64,000 nt of DNA from Chytridium lagenaria (taxonomy: Eukaryota; Chytridiomycota; Chytridiomycetes; Chytridiales; Chytridiaceae): positions 186,001-250,000 of the forward strand of contig JAHLKC010000037.1 in NCBI GenBank assembly GCA_025449115.1, read 5' to 3'. The notes beneath the pieces are model-generated. The model was not told where the DNA came from. It searched no databases and saw only the letters and a list, made by a program, of their open reading frames with translations. The position numbers and the translations under genes were made by a program. This document shows, piece after piece, positions 10,752 through 21,832 of this stretch (positions within the stretch are counted from its first letter, which is position 1; the number at the start of each line of letters is the position of its first letter).

Positions 10752-11100
10752 TTGATAATCGTGAAGATGAGGATGGGACGGTTGGTGGGGAAGAGTTGGA
10801 TCAGCAAGGTTTTCTTAAGAATTTATAGTTTCCGATTTGAGCCTTCTGTGCCTTCGTCCCCAAAATAGCCTCTCTTCTTCGAGATTGGTTCCCTATTATT
10901 GAATTGGAAATGGAAATGGACCTTGTGACGGAGTTCGGACTCTTTTTTTTTTGTTCGAGCGTGTCTGATGGACTGTGCAACGGTCAATGAGACGCGACAC
11001 GTCAAAGGAACCAGGGTCCGGCTTATCGGTGGTGGGGCTGCGGGGGTTGTTGTATGCAAACTGTCACCTATTAGTTTTGACGGCATTTATTCTTTGCGTT
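10752..11100. other. Divergent promoter region
   Basis: Lies between the small minus-strand gene and the plus-strand myosin-chitin synthase. No independent gene seen. Confidence 0.4.
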
Positions 11101-14100
11101 CGTAGGATCGACGGAAGCCTGCGATGCCGTCTGTCAGGCCAACACTGACGCTCTGCTCATCAACAGGCTGCACATGCGCAGGACCCAGCATCTCGTTGAT
11201 CCTCAAACACGTTCTGTCCCACAGCCAATAAGTCTGGAAACGGTGTCGATGGCGTCCAAGTCTCGAGTGATGCTGTCCGAATAAACGAGCTGATTCTTCC
11301 GTTACCGTTCTTTGGGACTCTACTGCAGAAAGGACGGAACTGCCGTCAGAGACCGATTGTAAACATGGGCCGTTGTCTATCGCTAGATCGGCGTATCAGG
11401 CAATGGTACGATTGAAGAAGGATCAAAGCATTGTATTGCTGTGAGTTTTCTTTAGAACGTTTTGATGTGTGTACTCATCCATGCCATTTTGCAGAGGTGA
11501 AACGGGATCCGGAAAGACGCATACTCTCCATTCGATCAACCGCAAGCTCTGTGAGATAGCGGCACCGCTTGCTCATGAATATGGCCGATCATTGTTAACC
11601 AACATTCTACGACTTCCTTCCATTTTGCAAGCCTTTGGCACATCGTCCAACTGGAAGCATAACAGTGCATCCGGGTTCGGCGTGCAGGCCGAGTACCAGT
11701 TCGACTCGATTGGAAGGATGATGGGGGTTCGCATCAAACCCATTTCTTCTTGATGGGTCCAGGGTCAAAGCCGATAATGAGACCATGCTAGGTGTATACA
11801 GGGTCTTCCACATGCTGGTGGCCGGAGCAACGTCAAAAGAAAGAGATCTCTGGGGACTACCGTTGCAGTCGACAGCAGATGGAGAGTCGCATCAAGTCTT
11901 AGTTCATCAGATGGATGAATTGAGAGCCAGCTTGAAGGCTCTGGGCATCGGTGGTAACAAGCAAGCAAGAATCTTTGGCATGCTGGCTGGAATATACCAT
12001 CTTGTCAATCTCTCTGACGAAGACGACCATTCCCGCGTGCTTCCCAAGATAGCGTTGCTCCTCGGACTTGAAGAATCTCGGATTGAAGAATTTCCTCTGG
12101 AAGGGTTTTAACAAACGTCTGTCAAGAACTTCTATTTTGGACCCAGTTCAAGTCAGCCGTCGCGATCAAATTTCATGTCGCTTATATTATCTCACCTTTT
12201 CCTGGATCGTTAAAAAAATCAATAAGCGATTCGCAGCGTCTGAAAGCGAATATGTGAATTCCATCACCGTTCTGGATTTCCCTGGATACTTGATGCCAGA
12301 GGGATGACGGAGGCTTTGTTCCCATGGGAAAACAGCATGGTGTCCTTTGCGCGTATGCTTGTGAAAAGCTGCTGGCGTTTGCAAAGTCTCAAATTATTGA
12401 TCTCCCCTTAAGATGTTTGCGGAAGAGAAGTGTGGGGTTGATCTGACGAGTGTAAGGAATCCGCTTCCTGATAACGAGCATGTGATTCGGGAGATGTATT
12501 GGCCGGTGGATAATTTGGGATCTTGGCTGTAATTGATGCCACGCATGCTCGAAGGGTCGGTAATACTCAAACGAGTCCATCAAAGCCGGTTTCGAGGAAG
12601 CATTTAGATGTGAGTCTCTCTGCGCTAGGTCGAAGTGAATCAAGGATCTCGGGAATTGGAGGTCTGCGGTCTTCCATCGATAAGAAGAAAGCATACCGAC
12701 TTTCGTGGATGGCCCCACCCGCCATGACTGACCTACTTTCTCCATCACACATTCTTGGGGTACGTCTATCTATGAATCTTCTACACCCATCCACTCCGAC
12801 ACACTCGATATTTTCAAACTCTTCATGGGCGACTCCACCGACCCGCACGACTACGGGTCCTCCTCTCGATTCATGAAAGCCTTGTTTAAAGACACTACCG
12901 ACGACAGCTCCCGCCCATGCCAGGATTTCGCCCGCACCTTTAGGGACCTCCTCGACTCCCTCTCATACACCGAATCCCGTTTCGTCTTCCACATCCTCAG
13001 CAGCATCCCCCACCCCCGTCTTTGCGGTAAATTCTGGAACCCCAATTTGATCACGCCAAGTATATCAAAGCGATGCACTTTGTTGGGTCTTCCTGCACTG
13101 TTTGAAGTGACACCCACCATATCGTTTGCGACGTCTATGCTGCATACAGAGTTTGTAAGGAGGTATCGACGAGTTCTTGGGGCGTATCAAGAGTCGATGG
13201 TGGCTGCTGGGCTTGGGGCGACGGCAACACATCGCGATATGGTTGCTGATTTAGTTAAATTAAAGGGATGGGGTAAATCAAAGGAGGTGTATGTGGGACA
13301 TACGAGGGTGTTTTTATTTCGGGTGCTTTGGAGTGGTTAGAGGATCGTCTTGTCAACGGGATGAAAAGTCGCACGCCTGCTCATGGAGAGAGGTTGGAGA
13401 GGTCGATGTCGATGTCTGTAAGAGGGGAGATGGATGATGATGCACCGTCAGGGACGGGGGATACGAGATCGGTTAGGTCACAACAAGAAGCATTTTATCG
13501 AAATCGGCGTCGAGATTGTCGGTTGAGGAGGAGGATGATGAGGATGATGATGAAGAGTTCGATCCGCCGTTGATACATTATTTAAGATCCGCGGCGGGGT
13601 CTGGAAGAGGGAGAGCTGTTGGAGCGGAGGAATATCATAAAGAGCATGTAGGGGATGTGGAAGGGAGGGAGAGTCCGAGGAGGCGACAATGTTTGGCGCT
13701 GGCTTCGTTATGGACGTGGTAAGAGATTTATCTCATTTTCGTTTTTGTGTATTCGGAAAAGAGTTCTTATCAACTCTGAACCATGATTTATAGGTGGCTC
13801 CCAAACTGGATCCTCAGTCGCTTTGGTCTCACCTCCCCCGTCCCTCAAGACGCCTTTCGAGAAAAAATGTCCTTGCTACTATCGCTCCTTTTATCCGCCG
13901 CTCTCTACCTCTTCCTCTCCACATACTCGGTCGCCTGCTCTGTCCCCCTACTCTCCTCTATTCGCCGTCTGAATTGGGTCCATATGTATCCTTAGGAGGC
14001 GCCGTATACCGTGTTGACAGTATTTCAAAAAGTCATGCGACGATGGCGAATGGGTCGATGTTCAAAGAGGTTATTGGAGGGGATGTGAGTGGGATGTTTT

Positions 14101-16948
14101 GGGCATCGAGAAAGGCGTGTGCGGGGTTTGGGGTGCCAGCGGATTGGGCCGTGGCCTTGGAGGGCATTGAATGTGTCAGGAGAGTTTGTCCATGGAATAA
14201 GGCCGATATCAAATTTAAGCCGGGACTTTGTTTCGGTATGTGTATTGCGCAAGTTTTCTCTTGTTTTTTGTTAATTTGCGCCGTTATTAAACTTCCTAAC
14301 CTTTTTTCTATAGGAAATGAGGGATCTGCGGGTTGGCTTTATCGCTCAAAACTGTGATCGAGCTCATGCTACGAGCGCCACATCATCAGTGAGACGTGCT
14401 TTTTGTATCGCGCATGCTAAAATTTTCTAGACGAGAATGCTTTTGGCTTGGGGTAGATGCTACAACTTAACATCGTATTTTCGTGGTGCATCACCGACAC
14501 TGTTTTTTGGACCTTCTGTAACCTCCATCTTGGATTCATTTTCGGGGCCGTTTCGCGGGAACGACGCATCGAGTGCATTGGAGAGTTTGATGAGTATTCC
14601 AGATGGAGGGGAACTTTTAAGCAATACTCAAAAATGTCTTGATGGTGTATACCTTGCCGGATCTGTGGACGACAGGAATAGTGCGAGGTAGGCGGTCAAC
14701 TATACTTCTTTAACTTTTTAGATGTCAATATAAGAATTATAGCTTAATCGTTGGCTCCTGTATTCTTATTATCATCCCACTCTTGAAACTCCTCCTTAGT
14801 TTTCAATCCCGACAGTCTCCACGGAACCCCCCGGAAACGTACCAAAAACACGTCATTATACTACTGACATGGTGCTCAGGCGACGCGACGAACCTCTCCA
14901 ATCCTTTACAATCGATACTCCGGCAAAACCATTCCGACGAACGACGGATGGTGATGGTTGTCGTGGACGGCGAAAAAAAAGGGTGCGATTTGAGGAGTGA
15001 AGTTGTAAATGTTTTTGGGGGCGATGTTGGAGGGTTTTCGGCGTTTGAGATGGAAGGAGTGGGAGGGAGGAATGTTGGGGAAGTTATGTGGGGGTTTGGG
15101 AAAGTGATGGGAGAAGGTTGCCGTATTTGGTGGTAATTAAGGTAATCGTCTACTGGCTTCCTGATATTGATCTTTTTTTAAGACGGGAAGGAAAATGGAT
15201 GACAATGATTTTGGGGAAAGGGGACGAAGAGATTCATATGTAATGGTGTTGAGGTTTTTGCAGAGGGTGCATTTTAATGCGCCCATGTCGATGATGGAGC
15301 TTGAGATGTTTAGGGTTTTAACGGATGAGATGGGGATGCATCCAGCTTTTTTGAGTATTTGTTGCTGGTTAGACCTGAGACGGTTGTTCATGAAGATGGG
15401 CTGAGGAATTTGATGGTGCCGATGGTATTGGATCCGAAGGTAAGGCAATTGTGAAAACGTTATTTCTAATGAAATAGGTTATGGGTGTGTGTGGAAATCT
15501 TCAAGCAACTGCTGCGAAATGGACGTTTCTTTCTATGCTCCAGGTTAAAAATGCGATTCGATTATCGCTCTAATATTTCACAGATGTACGATTTTCATAT
15601 TCAAAACCGAATATCCAAGGCATTTGAATCTGTCTTTGATTCCGTTTTGGAGCTTTCTGGCAGTTTCGCTTTGTTTCGACTGCGATCCGCATCGACAGAT
15701 GCGAGACCTTTACTTCTTGCTCCGAATATTTTGCGTGAATTTTCGCGTGGAGATGTGAAGACGCTGCACATGGCGAATATGATAATGTGGTCAGAAGAGA
15801 TGTTTTTAACGACGCTATTGGTCACGCAGTTTAGGGATATGAAGGTAATGTGTACCCAGATATTATCATGATTTACTTACATCACCACTTTAACAGACGA
15901 AATTTGCGTCTACTGCTACGGCAACTACCACCCTCCCTGCAACACTCCCGCTTTTCACTATCCGTCGTATCCACGCGTTCAATTCGCGTCTCCATAACCT
16001 CTCCGCAATAGCCTTCTCTCCATCCAGCCGTAACGGTCGACGGATTGTCACGCGGAAGTATGTGGCGTTTACCGAATTGTTGTGTCTGTTGTTTCAGGTG
16101 CTCGTGTTTCCGTTCTCAGTGGCTGTTGTTGGGGTGTTGGTGATGGAGAGATGGTCATTTGTGGGTATAGTGAGTGGAGTGGTTGTTTTGGCGCCGGTTT
16201 TGGCACAGATAGTGGTGTTTTTGGGGATGGGACAGTGGAGGTTTATGGGATGGCTAGCGATGGTGAGTAGTTTTCTTTTACATATTGCTCATGTTCTTTA
16301 TTATTTTACCGCTGTTCAATTTGTTTCGTTTGCCGCTATTGCGTACTTTACGTATCCGTTTTCAACGTTATATCTTTGATGTTCTTTCCTTGCTGATATC
16401 TCATTCTCATTTCAGTACATTCTCGCGATTCCGCTCTTTACGTTTTCCTTTCCGTTTTACGCAATTTGGAACTCGGATGAAGGATTGACTGACAACCAGG
16501 AAATAACACAGAGTGAGAAGGTAAGGAAAAGGCCTTACCATTATTTATTCCAACTTGCAAATATCGTATGAATGATCACAAGTCTTTTCTGTTTTGTAAC
16601 TAAACTTAATTTTTTTTTTAGGAGGATCCGTCCCCCGTTGTCCTCCGCCGTCTCTCAAAAACCACCCAACCCCAATCCACCCCTCTTTTTCCGTCCCCTA
16701 TCAACCCAGACCCCAAACCCCTTTTCACTATTTCAAGAGGCGGCCCTCCAAGCCCTCGTCGCGACCGCTTCCAGGCGACGCAAGACGATGGTGAGATATT
16801 GAATGAGATCCGGCGATTGATACGAACGGTTGATTTGAGCGCGGTGTCGAGGAAACAGATTCGAGGGATGCTGGCGAAACAGTTTGGGGAGGAGGTGGAA
16901 GGGGTTGGGAGAAGGAATATGGTGGATTGGTATATTGATTTGGTTTGA
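11101..16948 (+). CDS. Myosin-chitin synthase fusion, catalytically eroded
   Basis: The order matches fungal class V/VII (myosin-like) chitin synthases. A motor domain comes first: DALLINRLHMRR, VQVSSDAVRINELILPLPFFG, P-loop GETGSGKT near 11505, then FWTQFKSAVAIKFH and VYVGHTRVFL. A paired TM/cytochrome-b5-like region follows near 13.8-14.3 kb, then a glycosyltransferase-2 region (GRRDSYVMVLRFLQRVHFNAP, SKAFESVFDSV, DVKTLHMANM, MFLTTLLVTQF), TM segments, and a C-terminal DEK-type domain (ILNEIRRLIRTVDLSAVSRK). Key residues are lost: myosin switch I reads NSASGFG, the chitin synthase VDADT box reads VRPET, EDRYLTT reads EEMFLTT, and QRRRW reads IRRIH. Several frame changes also occur. It looks like a divergent pseudoenzyme or decaying paralog; some breaks may be assembly indels. 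The start is approximate. Confidence 0.75.
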
Positions 16949-17460
16949 GGGAGGAGGAGAGTGGGTATTTGGGGGCATAAAAGTCAAGTGGGAGGGAGGA
17001 GATTTGAAGGAGGATGGATATTTATGAGGGTGGAGAGTTGTGAATATGGGAAGGGGCACGACTGCGTGTGGAAGAGAGTTTGGGGTTGGGTGTTTTTTCA
17101 ATGAATCCATCTTTTTTTCTTTTTTTTAAAACATTTTTACTTTTATTTAAAGCGCGTACTTGCGTTAGGCTTGTTTTGTTTATTTTAGTTTATTCGTTAT
17201 TTCTGCACACAGTAAATATTATTTCTCCGTTTGATTTTTTCTGTTATTCCTGTTCAAGAACTGGGAGCTTTCTCAACTGTTTTTTGTACTGGTATGAGAA
17301 TTGTCAAACAAACCAACCCCTTGTCATTTACATGGTAAGCGTTGACATGGGAGGTCCTGGCAAAACAGCCTTTCTGGCGGCTCATCACAGTCTTGACGCC
17401 CATCAACATGGGTTGAAGATTTAAAACCAACTCGTGAACAAGAGCCACCGCTGGAGTCGA
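16949..17460. other. 3' flank of chitin synthase, T-rich
   Basis: Contains long T runs and no supported gene. A short open frame at 17068-17424 has no domain. Confidence 0.4.
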
Positions 17461-17469
17461 TAGTTAAAG

Positions 17470-18642
17470 ACATGGCGACCCCGTCAATGACGCCGTTACC
17501 AAAAATGCCCTGTTGGCGAATGGGCAATGGCAAACTGGGACCGGGAACCGTGTGTGCCTGACGAGGAGTTGTGGGTGGAGAATGATTTGGGGGCGTATAA
17601 GTGGGAAGCAGAGGCTGCAGATCCGCTTTGACTGAGAATGTATGGGACGCAGAGGAGCAGGTCCGAGTGTTGAGATTGGACCGACTTTGGAAGTGGTATT
17701 TGAGGTCTTGCCAAAAGGGACAATACCAGCTGTGGAGACACCGACGGAAGAGTTGATTTCAACACCAACACCAAATAAGGAATGGATTACACCCGTAACA
17801 ACCCCATCGTTCAATGGGTGGACCACGTCACTCACGGATCAGTATACCCTCACCATCGTCCTCTCTTACCCTGCCACAACACACACGATCGCTCAATCCA
17901 TTCCCACATTCCTCCCGACATCAACGAAAATCTATGAAATGACATCACTTCAACCTTCACCATCCCCTGCTCCAGGAAAAGAAACCGCAACCCCAACAAC
18001 TATTCAATCCGACTTCTTTTTTCGTCCCTCCCCAAACACCATCATCCGAAACATCACTCCCTACCGATGACGCAACCGCATGTCGAGATCAGTCTGTAGC
18101 TCTGGAACACGCTTATCAGAGTTGCAATTCATTGTTAACACAGGTAACAAAACTTGAGCATCTCCGTTTAAATTACTCAACGCGCAAAACATTCAGCCCA
18201 ACTGCAAGACAACGTACACCCCACAAGAACTCGCAGACGTCGCCGGCACCATTTTTTCACAATGCATTTGCGGATCCCGTGTCTACCGCGCCGCATCCCC
18301 ATGTCGTGCCGGTCTTTGCATCAAAGATCGTTTTTTGCAATACGGTAAAAAGGGATCAACTCTTAAAAATCCTAACGTCATTAATAGACGCTTCTTGATA
18401 CCGTCACGGATTCATGCGTTAACATCAACTTTCCAGGCGTCACTCACGTGTTCGGGTATTACCTCAACATTGACGGCTCCGTCATCATACCGCGGCCGTC
18501 ACCGGAACTGCTGGGAAAAACGCTGGGGTACTGTAAAGCGGCGGTGGTGAATGCAGCGGAAGTGCTGGAAGAGGGGTTGTGGATGGGTGTTTTGGGCGTT
18601 TGGGTGGTAAGCTGGATGATGGGACGGTTGGGGTTGAAATAA
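17470..18642 (+). CDS. Ser/Thr-rich surface protein with Cys-rich C-terminal domain
   Basis: The first part is rich in Thr, Ser and Pro (TPTEELISTPTPNKEW, FLPTSTKIYEMTSLQPSPSP), typical of an O-glycosylated stalk. It is followed by a Cys-rich domain (ACRDQSVALEHAYQSCNSLL, NCKTTYTPQELADVAG, SQCICGSRVYRAASPCRAGL, TDSCVNINFPGV). A hydrophobic C-terminus (GLWMGVLGVWVVSWMMG) could be a GPI signal or TM anchor. Introns are inferred at about 18141-18196 and 18343-18388. Two frame changes sit at T runs (about 18016 and 18330) and are probably indels. The 5' end and signal peptide are not resolved; a segment near 17470-17600 with NGQWQTGTGNRVCLTRSCG may be the N-terminal part. No family is recognised. 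A cell-wall or surface role is inferred from composition alone. Confidence 0.4.
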
Positions 18643-18699
18643 AATATTGTATTTAAGGACGAAGCGAGGGTGCGAGGGAATAGAGTGCATATATATCCG

Positions 18700-19853
18700 C
18701 TATCTTTGGAGTTCAACGTGGTTTTTGGGGAACATGCCTTGCTTGTTGCGTAGTTCGCCCCGGTACCAGTTTTCGTCAACTATGAAGAAGAAAGAGGTTA
18801 AGTATTGAATAGAAGAAACGGGCCAGGGAAACAAAGGAAAACTTACTATCTTCCAAAACTGTAATGAGATCACCAACTCGGAAACTGAGATCCCCGTCTT
18901 CTCCATTGTAATCAGCGACAGCCGTCACCTTGATCCTTCCAGGTATAGGTGGTGCCGGCTTCGGCATGCCCGCCGCACCCGATGCCGCATTAAATGCTGC
19001 CTTTTGCAACGCCGGGTTTGACGCAGCTGAGAAAGCCGCCTTTTGCACCGCAGGATTTGATGCTGCCGAATAAGCAGCCTTTTGAAAAGCAGGATTCGAG
19101 GCAGCTGAATGGGCCGCCTTCTGCATGCTGGGGTTGGAGATACCAGAGAATGCAGCCTTTTGGACGTCTGGGTTGGATGCCGCGCTGGATGCGGCGTTCA
19201 AAGCGGCTTTCTGTACAGCGGGGTTGGAGGCGGTGTTGTAGGCTGCTTTTTGGACTGCGGGGTTTGAGGCAGCCGACATTGCGGCTCGTTGGAGAAATGG
19301 GGAGCTGGAGGGTGTGCTTTGGGTGTTGAGGAAGTTTCCGCCGAAACTGGCGTTGGTTGTTGCGCTTGTGGGGTTGCGGGAGGGGAGGTTGGGTTTTGAA
19401 GAAGGCGTTGGTCGGTAGCTGATGGAGGGAGATGACGGACCACGACTTGGTAGAGGGGGTGGAGCGGATGACTTTGGGGATGTGCCATAGGTTGGAGGCG
19501 CATCGTCGTTTTGGGAGGTTCCTTTGCCTCGAATGAACCCAGAGTTGGAGTCAGCCTGATAAGGATGGTTAGGATCTGCATGCATAGAGACACATTACTT
19601 GAAGGCCCTGGGACTCCAGAATCTCTAGTATCATTTCGAGTGTCTCTTGCGTAATCCATCGCTTCTCTGTGAGAACTGAACAAGAATAGTGAGTGCATGC
19701 TTTATGAAGCAGCTTTCCGCAGCACAGCTTACTTGTGAGGTCAGCGCTAAGTGAGTCCAAGATGTATTTGACCATCTCACGGGAGACGGCATCGTCTCTG
19801 GGTTTAGGCTTCTCCTTGGCGTCAGGCTTTCCGAAGGGGTTCTTGAAGACCAT
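18700..19853 (-). CDS. SH3-domain protein with 13-residue repeats (Lsb-like)
   Basis: Four exons (19853-19733, 19675-19599, 19555-18847, 18779-18700) join without frame breaks to give 328 residues. The N-terminal ~65 residues (EMVKYILDSLSADLT, LTEKRWITQETLEMILEIL) resemble the helical region in front of the SH3 domain in fungal Lsb1/Pin3-type actin-patch proteins. A Pro/Ser-rich linker follows (PPPLPSRGPSSPS). Next come about seven copies of SNPAVQKAAFSAA (18981-19281). The SH3 domain is C-terminal: VTAVADYNGEDGDLSFRVGD, then ENWYRGEL and GMFPKNHVEL, with the ALYDY-like, W and P ligand-binding positions conserved. A role in Arp2/3-linked actin patches or endocytosis is inferred from this layout. 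The third intron is only 43 nt and contains a CTAAC branch-like site. Confidence 0.8.
18981..19281 (-). repeat. 39-bp coding repeat, about 7 copies
   Basis: Encodes the 13-residue unit SNPAxQKAAxxAA in the SH3 protein. Variants are SNPDVQKAAFSGI, SNPSMQKAAHSAA, SNPAFQKAAYSAA and SNPALQKAAFNAA. The units diverge at the third positions but keep the frame, so the repeat is under protein-level constraint. Confidence 0.85.
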
Positions 19854-21832
19854 GACAGCACAGCAGATGGACTGGGTATCGCACACAAAAGATTTTTGGC
19901 TTGGGAATTGTGGAGAATGGACAATTGAGTTAGTTAGGTTTCGCACTTCCAAGTGACGTGAATCTTGATGCTGGCGCTAAAATGCAGACTGACGGAGCGC
20001 ATGTGAGAAGACTAGTGTGCTATTGGATCTTGTGCAGCTTCTCCAGCTTTATTTTGAGAAAAGATATAATCTAGGACAAAGTCTGAAGAGCCTTCGTGAC
20101 GTGCAAAACACACGCGTCGTGTAGGTAATTGATATGTATTCATCGACCACCTCAAACTCAATTTTGGTTGCCATATGTCGGAACATCTGTACACTATTAA
20201 TTTTGATGATCTAAAACGCGCGTCCTGATACTGCTCTTTTGCAATAAGTTAGCGAAATTGGGGGCTTTTCACCTACTCCTTCCGTAAACTATTTTTTGAA
20301 GTCATTAATATTTGCTGCATGATAGAGTATAAATATTTAACGCGTATAATTTTTTAAAGTGTCATGTTTTATTTTGTTATTGCCCAGAAATCGCGAGTAC
20401 ATCCTTAAGGGAACGGTCACAAAGACAAAAAGTGCAACGAGCGCCCATCATTATAGCTTTGCTGAATTGTATAAGCAAGCTCTGATAGTAATTATCTGGT
20501 GAAATTATTAAAGCTAGAACACGAACTGAAAGAGTCGAAGATTAATTACGTGATTGAGAGTTGGCTTTACGCGATTTCTGTCGAATTAACAATCCAGTTT
20601 CGTGTTTTCGAACAGCCTGAGACGCGCATACCAAGTAAAGAAGAGTTATATATACGTGATGGGATGCTGATTGCTTAAATGGTAGCGTCAAATCGCCTTT
20701 TGGATTGGGAAATGACGCCCATCATTCGTAACTCTGCAACGTTAATCTTCCTCAAAATGCAATAAATGAATACAAAAACCAAAAAAATTTATCAAAATTT
20801 CTTCTCAAACTTTTTTGAACTCAAACAAAACAACCCTCAGGCAAGCCACTGCAAAGGTGAGTCGGACACAGTTTATGTAGAATCGCCGTAACGTAGTCGG
20901 GGTTGAAGGCATCTCCTGCGAGGTGTTGTCATCAATGGTACGAGTGTGTGTGCTTGTGTGGATGGATGGGAGATGTGGTGGATTGTGTGAACTGTGTGCT
21001 TGTTATGCAGAGAGGCAAAGCAGTCACATCACGGCTGATGGGGGATTTCATCTTCCGACCCTCTTGTTTGTGCCTTTGAACAAAAATTGTTACAAATGAC
21101 GATCCTTCATTGTTACGAAAAGAATTATTTTCCTTGGGATTGCCTTCAAGAGTGGAAGGGAACGTTTCTTCTTGACCCCCGCCCTTTTTTTTTTTTTGTT
21201 GTTTTGCTTTCATTCTTTCTTTATTTAAGCCTGCAAACCTGCTATCCTCCTTCCCATCTCACTTTAGCCGTCAACATATCTTGCTCTCTTACGGTGTGGT
21301 CGACACACTAGACACTTGCTTTCTCTCACAAGCAAAAGTCTTTACAAGTCAGTACGCCCCTCCTTGTTTCTTTTTATACCCCTTCTTCCCCGTAGTCTCT
21401 CCCTTAAACCCAACTACCCCCTTCACTCCTACGACATCCTCTCTCCAGTTCATAGCTGCTGATCATTCCCACACCACCTCCCACACTCCACACAGTTTAG
21501 CCTTTAGCTGATAGACCCTCTCACATCAGTCTACTTCCCTCGCACGCACCAGCCTCCAACTCCATCCACTTTATTTTTACACAATTTTTATATTCCGTAT
21601 TTTTTATTATTTTATTATTTTTACCTTTATTTCTTTTTGAAATTTCAGTTCTTTTTATTTGCCTTTTTGCTTTGTTGCTTTTAAATTCTAATTTATTTTA
21701 CAACACCATTCACCTTCAACAATCACACACACACGCAACCACACACACGCAACCACCACCACCCACCAACTACCCACCACCCATTAACAGATCATAACAC
21801 ACAAGGAAACGCACCTACCATACGCAGCACAG
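19854..21832. other. Long divergent intergenic region
   Basis: About 2 kb between divergent genes. 19.9-20.8 kb is AT-rich with no coding signal but holds a candidate structured RNA (20679-20722). 20.85-21.83 kb looks like a pyrimidine-rich promoter or long 5' leader for the polyglutamine gene, with (CA)-rich runs just before its ATG. Short open frames at 20932-21511 are not convincing. Confidence 0.4.
20679..20722 (+). other. Candidate structured small RNA hairpin
   Basis: The arms ATGG-GCGTCA (20679-20690) and TGACGC-CCAT (20713-20722) pair perfectly apart from a TA bulge, with an inner AATC/GATT stem and an 8-nt loop GCCTTTTG. A TATATATA lies about 30 nt upstream (20647-20654). The loop resembles the U5 snRNA loop I (GCCUUUUAC) but differs in its last two bases, and the rest of U5 is not evident. 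Confidence 0.25.

Noticed and set aside
10823..11086. 87-residue minus-strand frame upstream of the chitin synthase
   Set aside because: Basic and low in structure, no conserved motif, overlaps the expected promoter.
17464..17835. Minus-strand frame opposite the Ser/Thr-rich gene
   Set aside because: The plus strand gives a more coherent Thr/Ser/Pro and Cys-rich protein with splice signals.
19556..19598. Apparent frameshift in the SH3 gene
   Set aside because: A 43-nt GT-AG intron with a CTAAC branch-like site joins exons 2 and 3 in phase.
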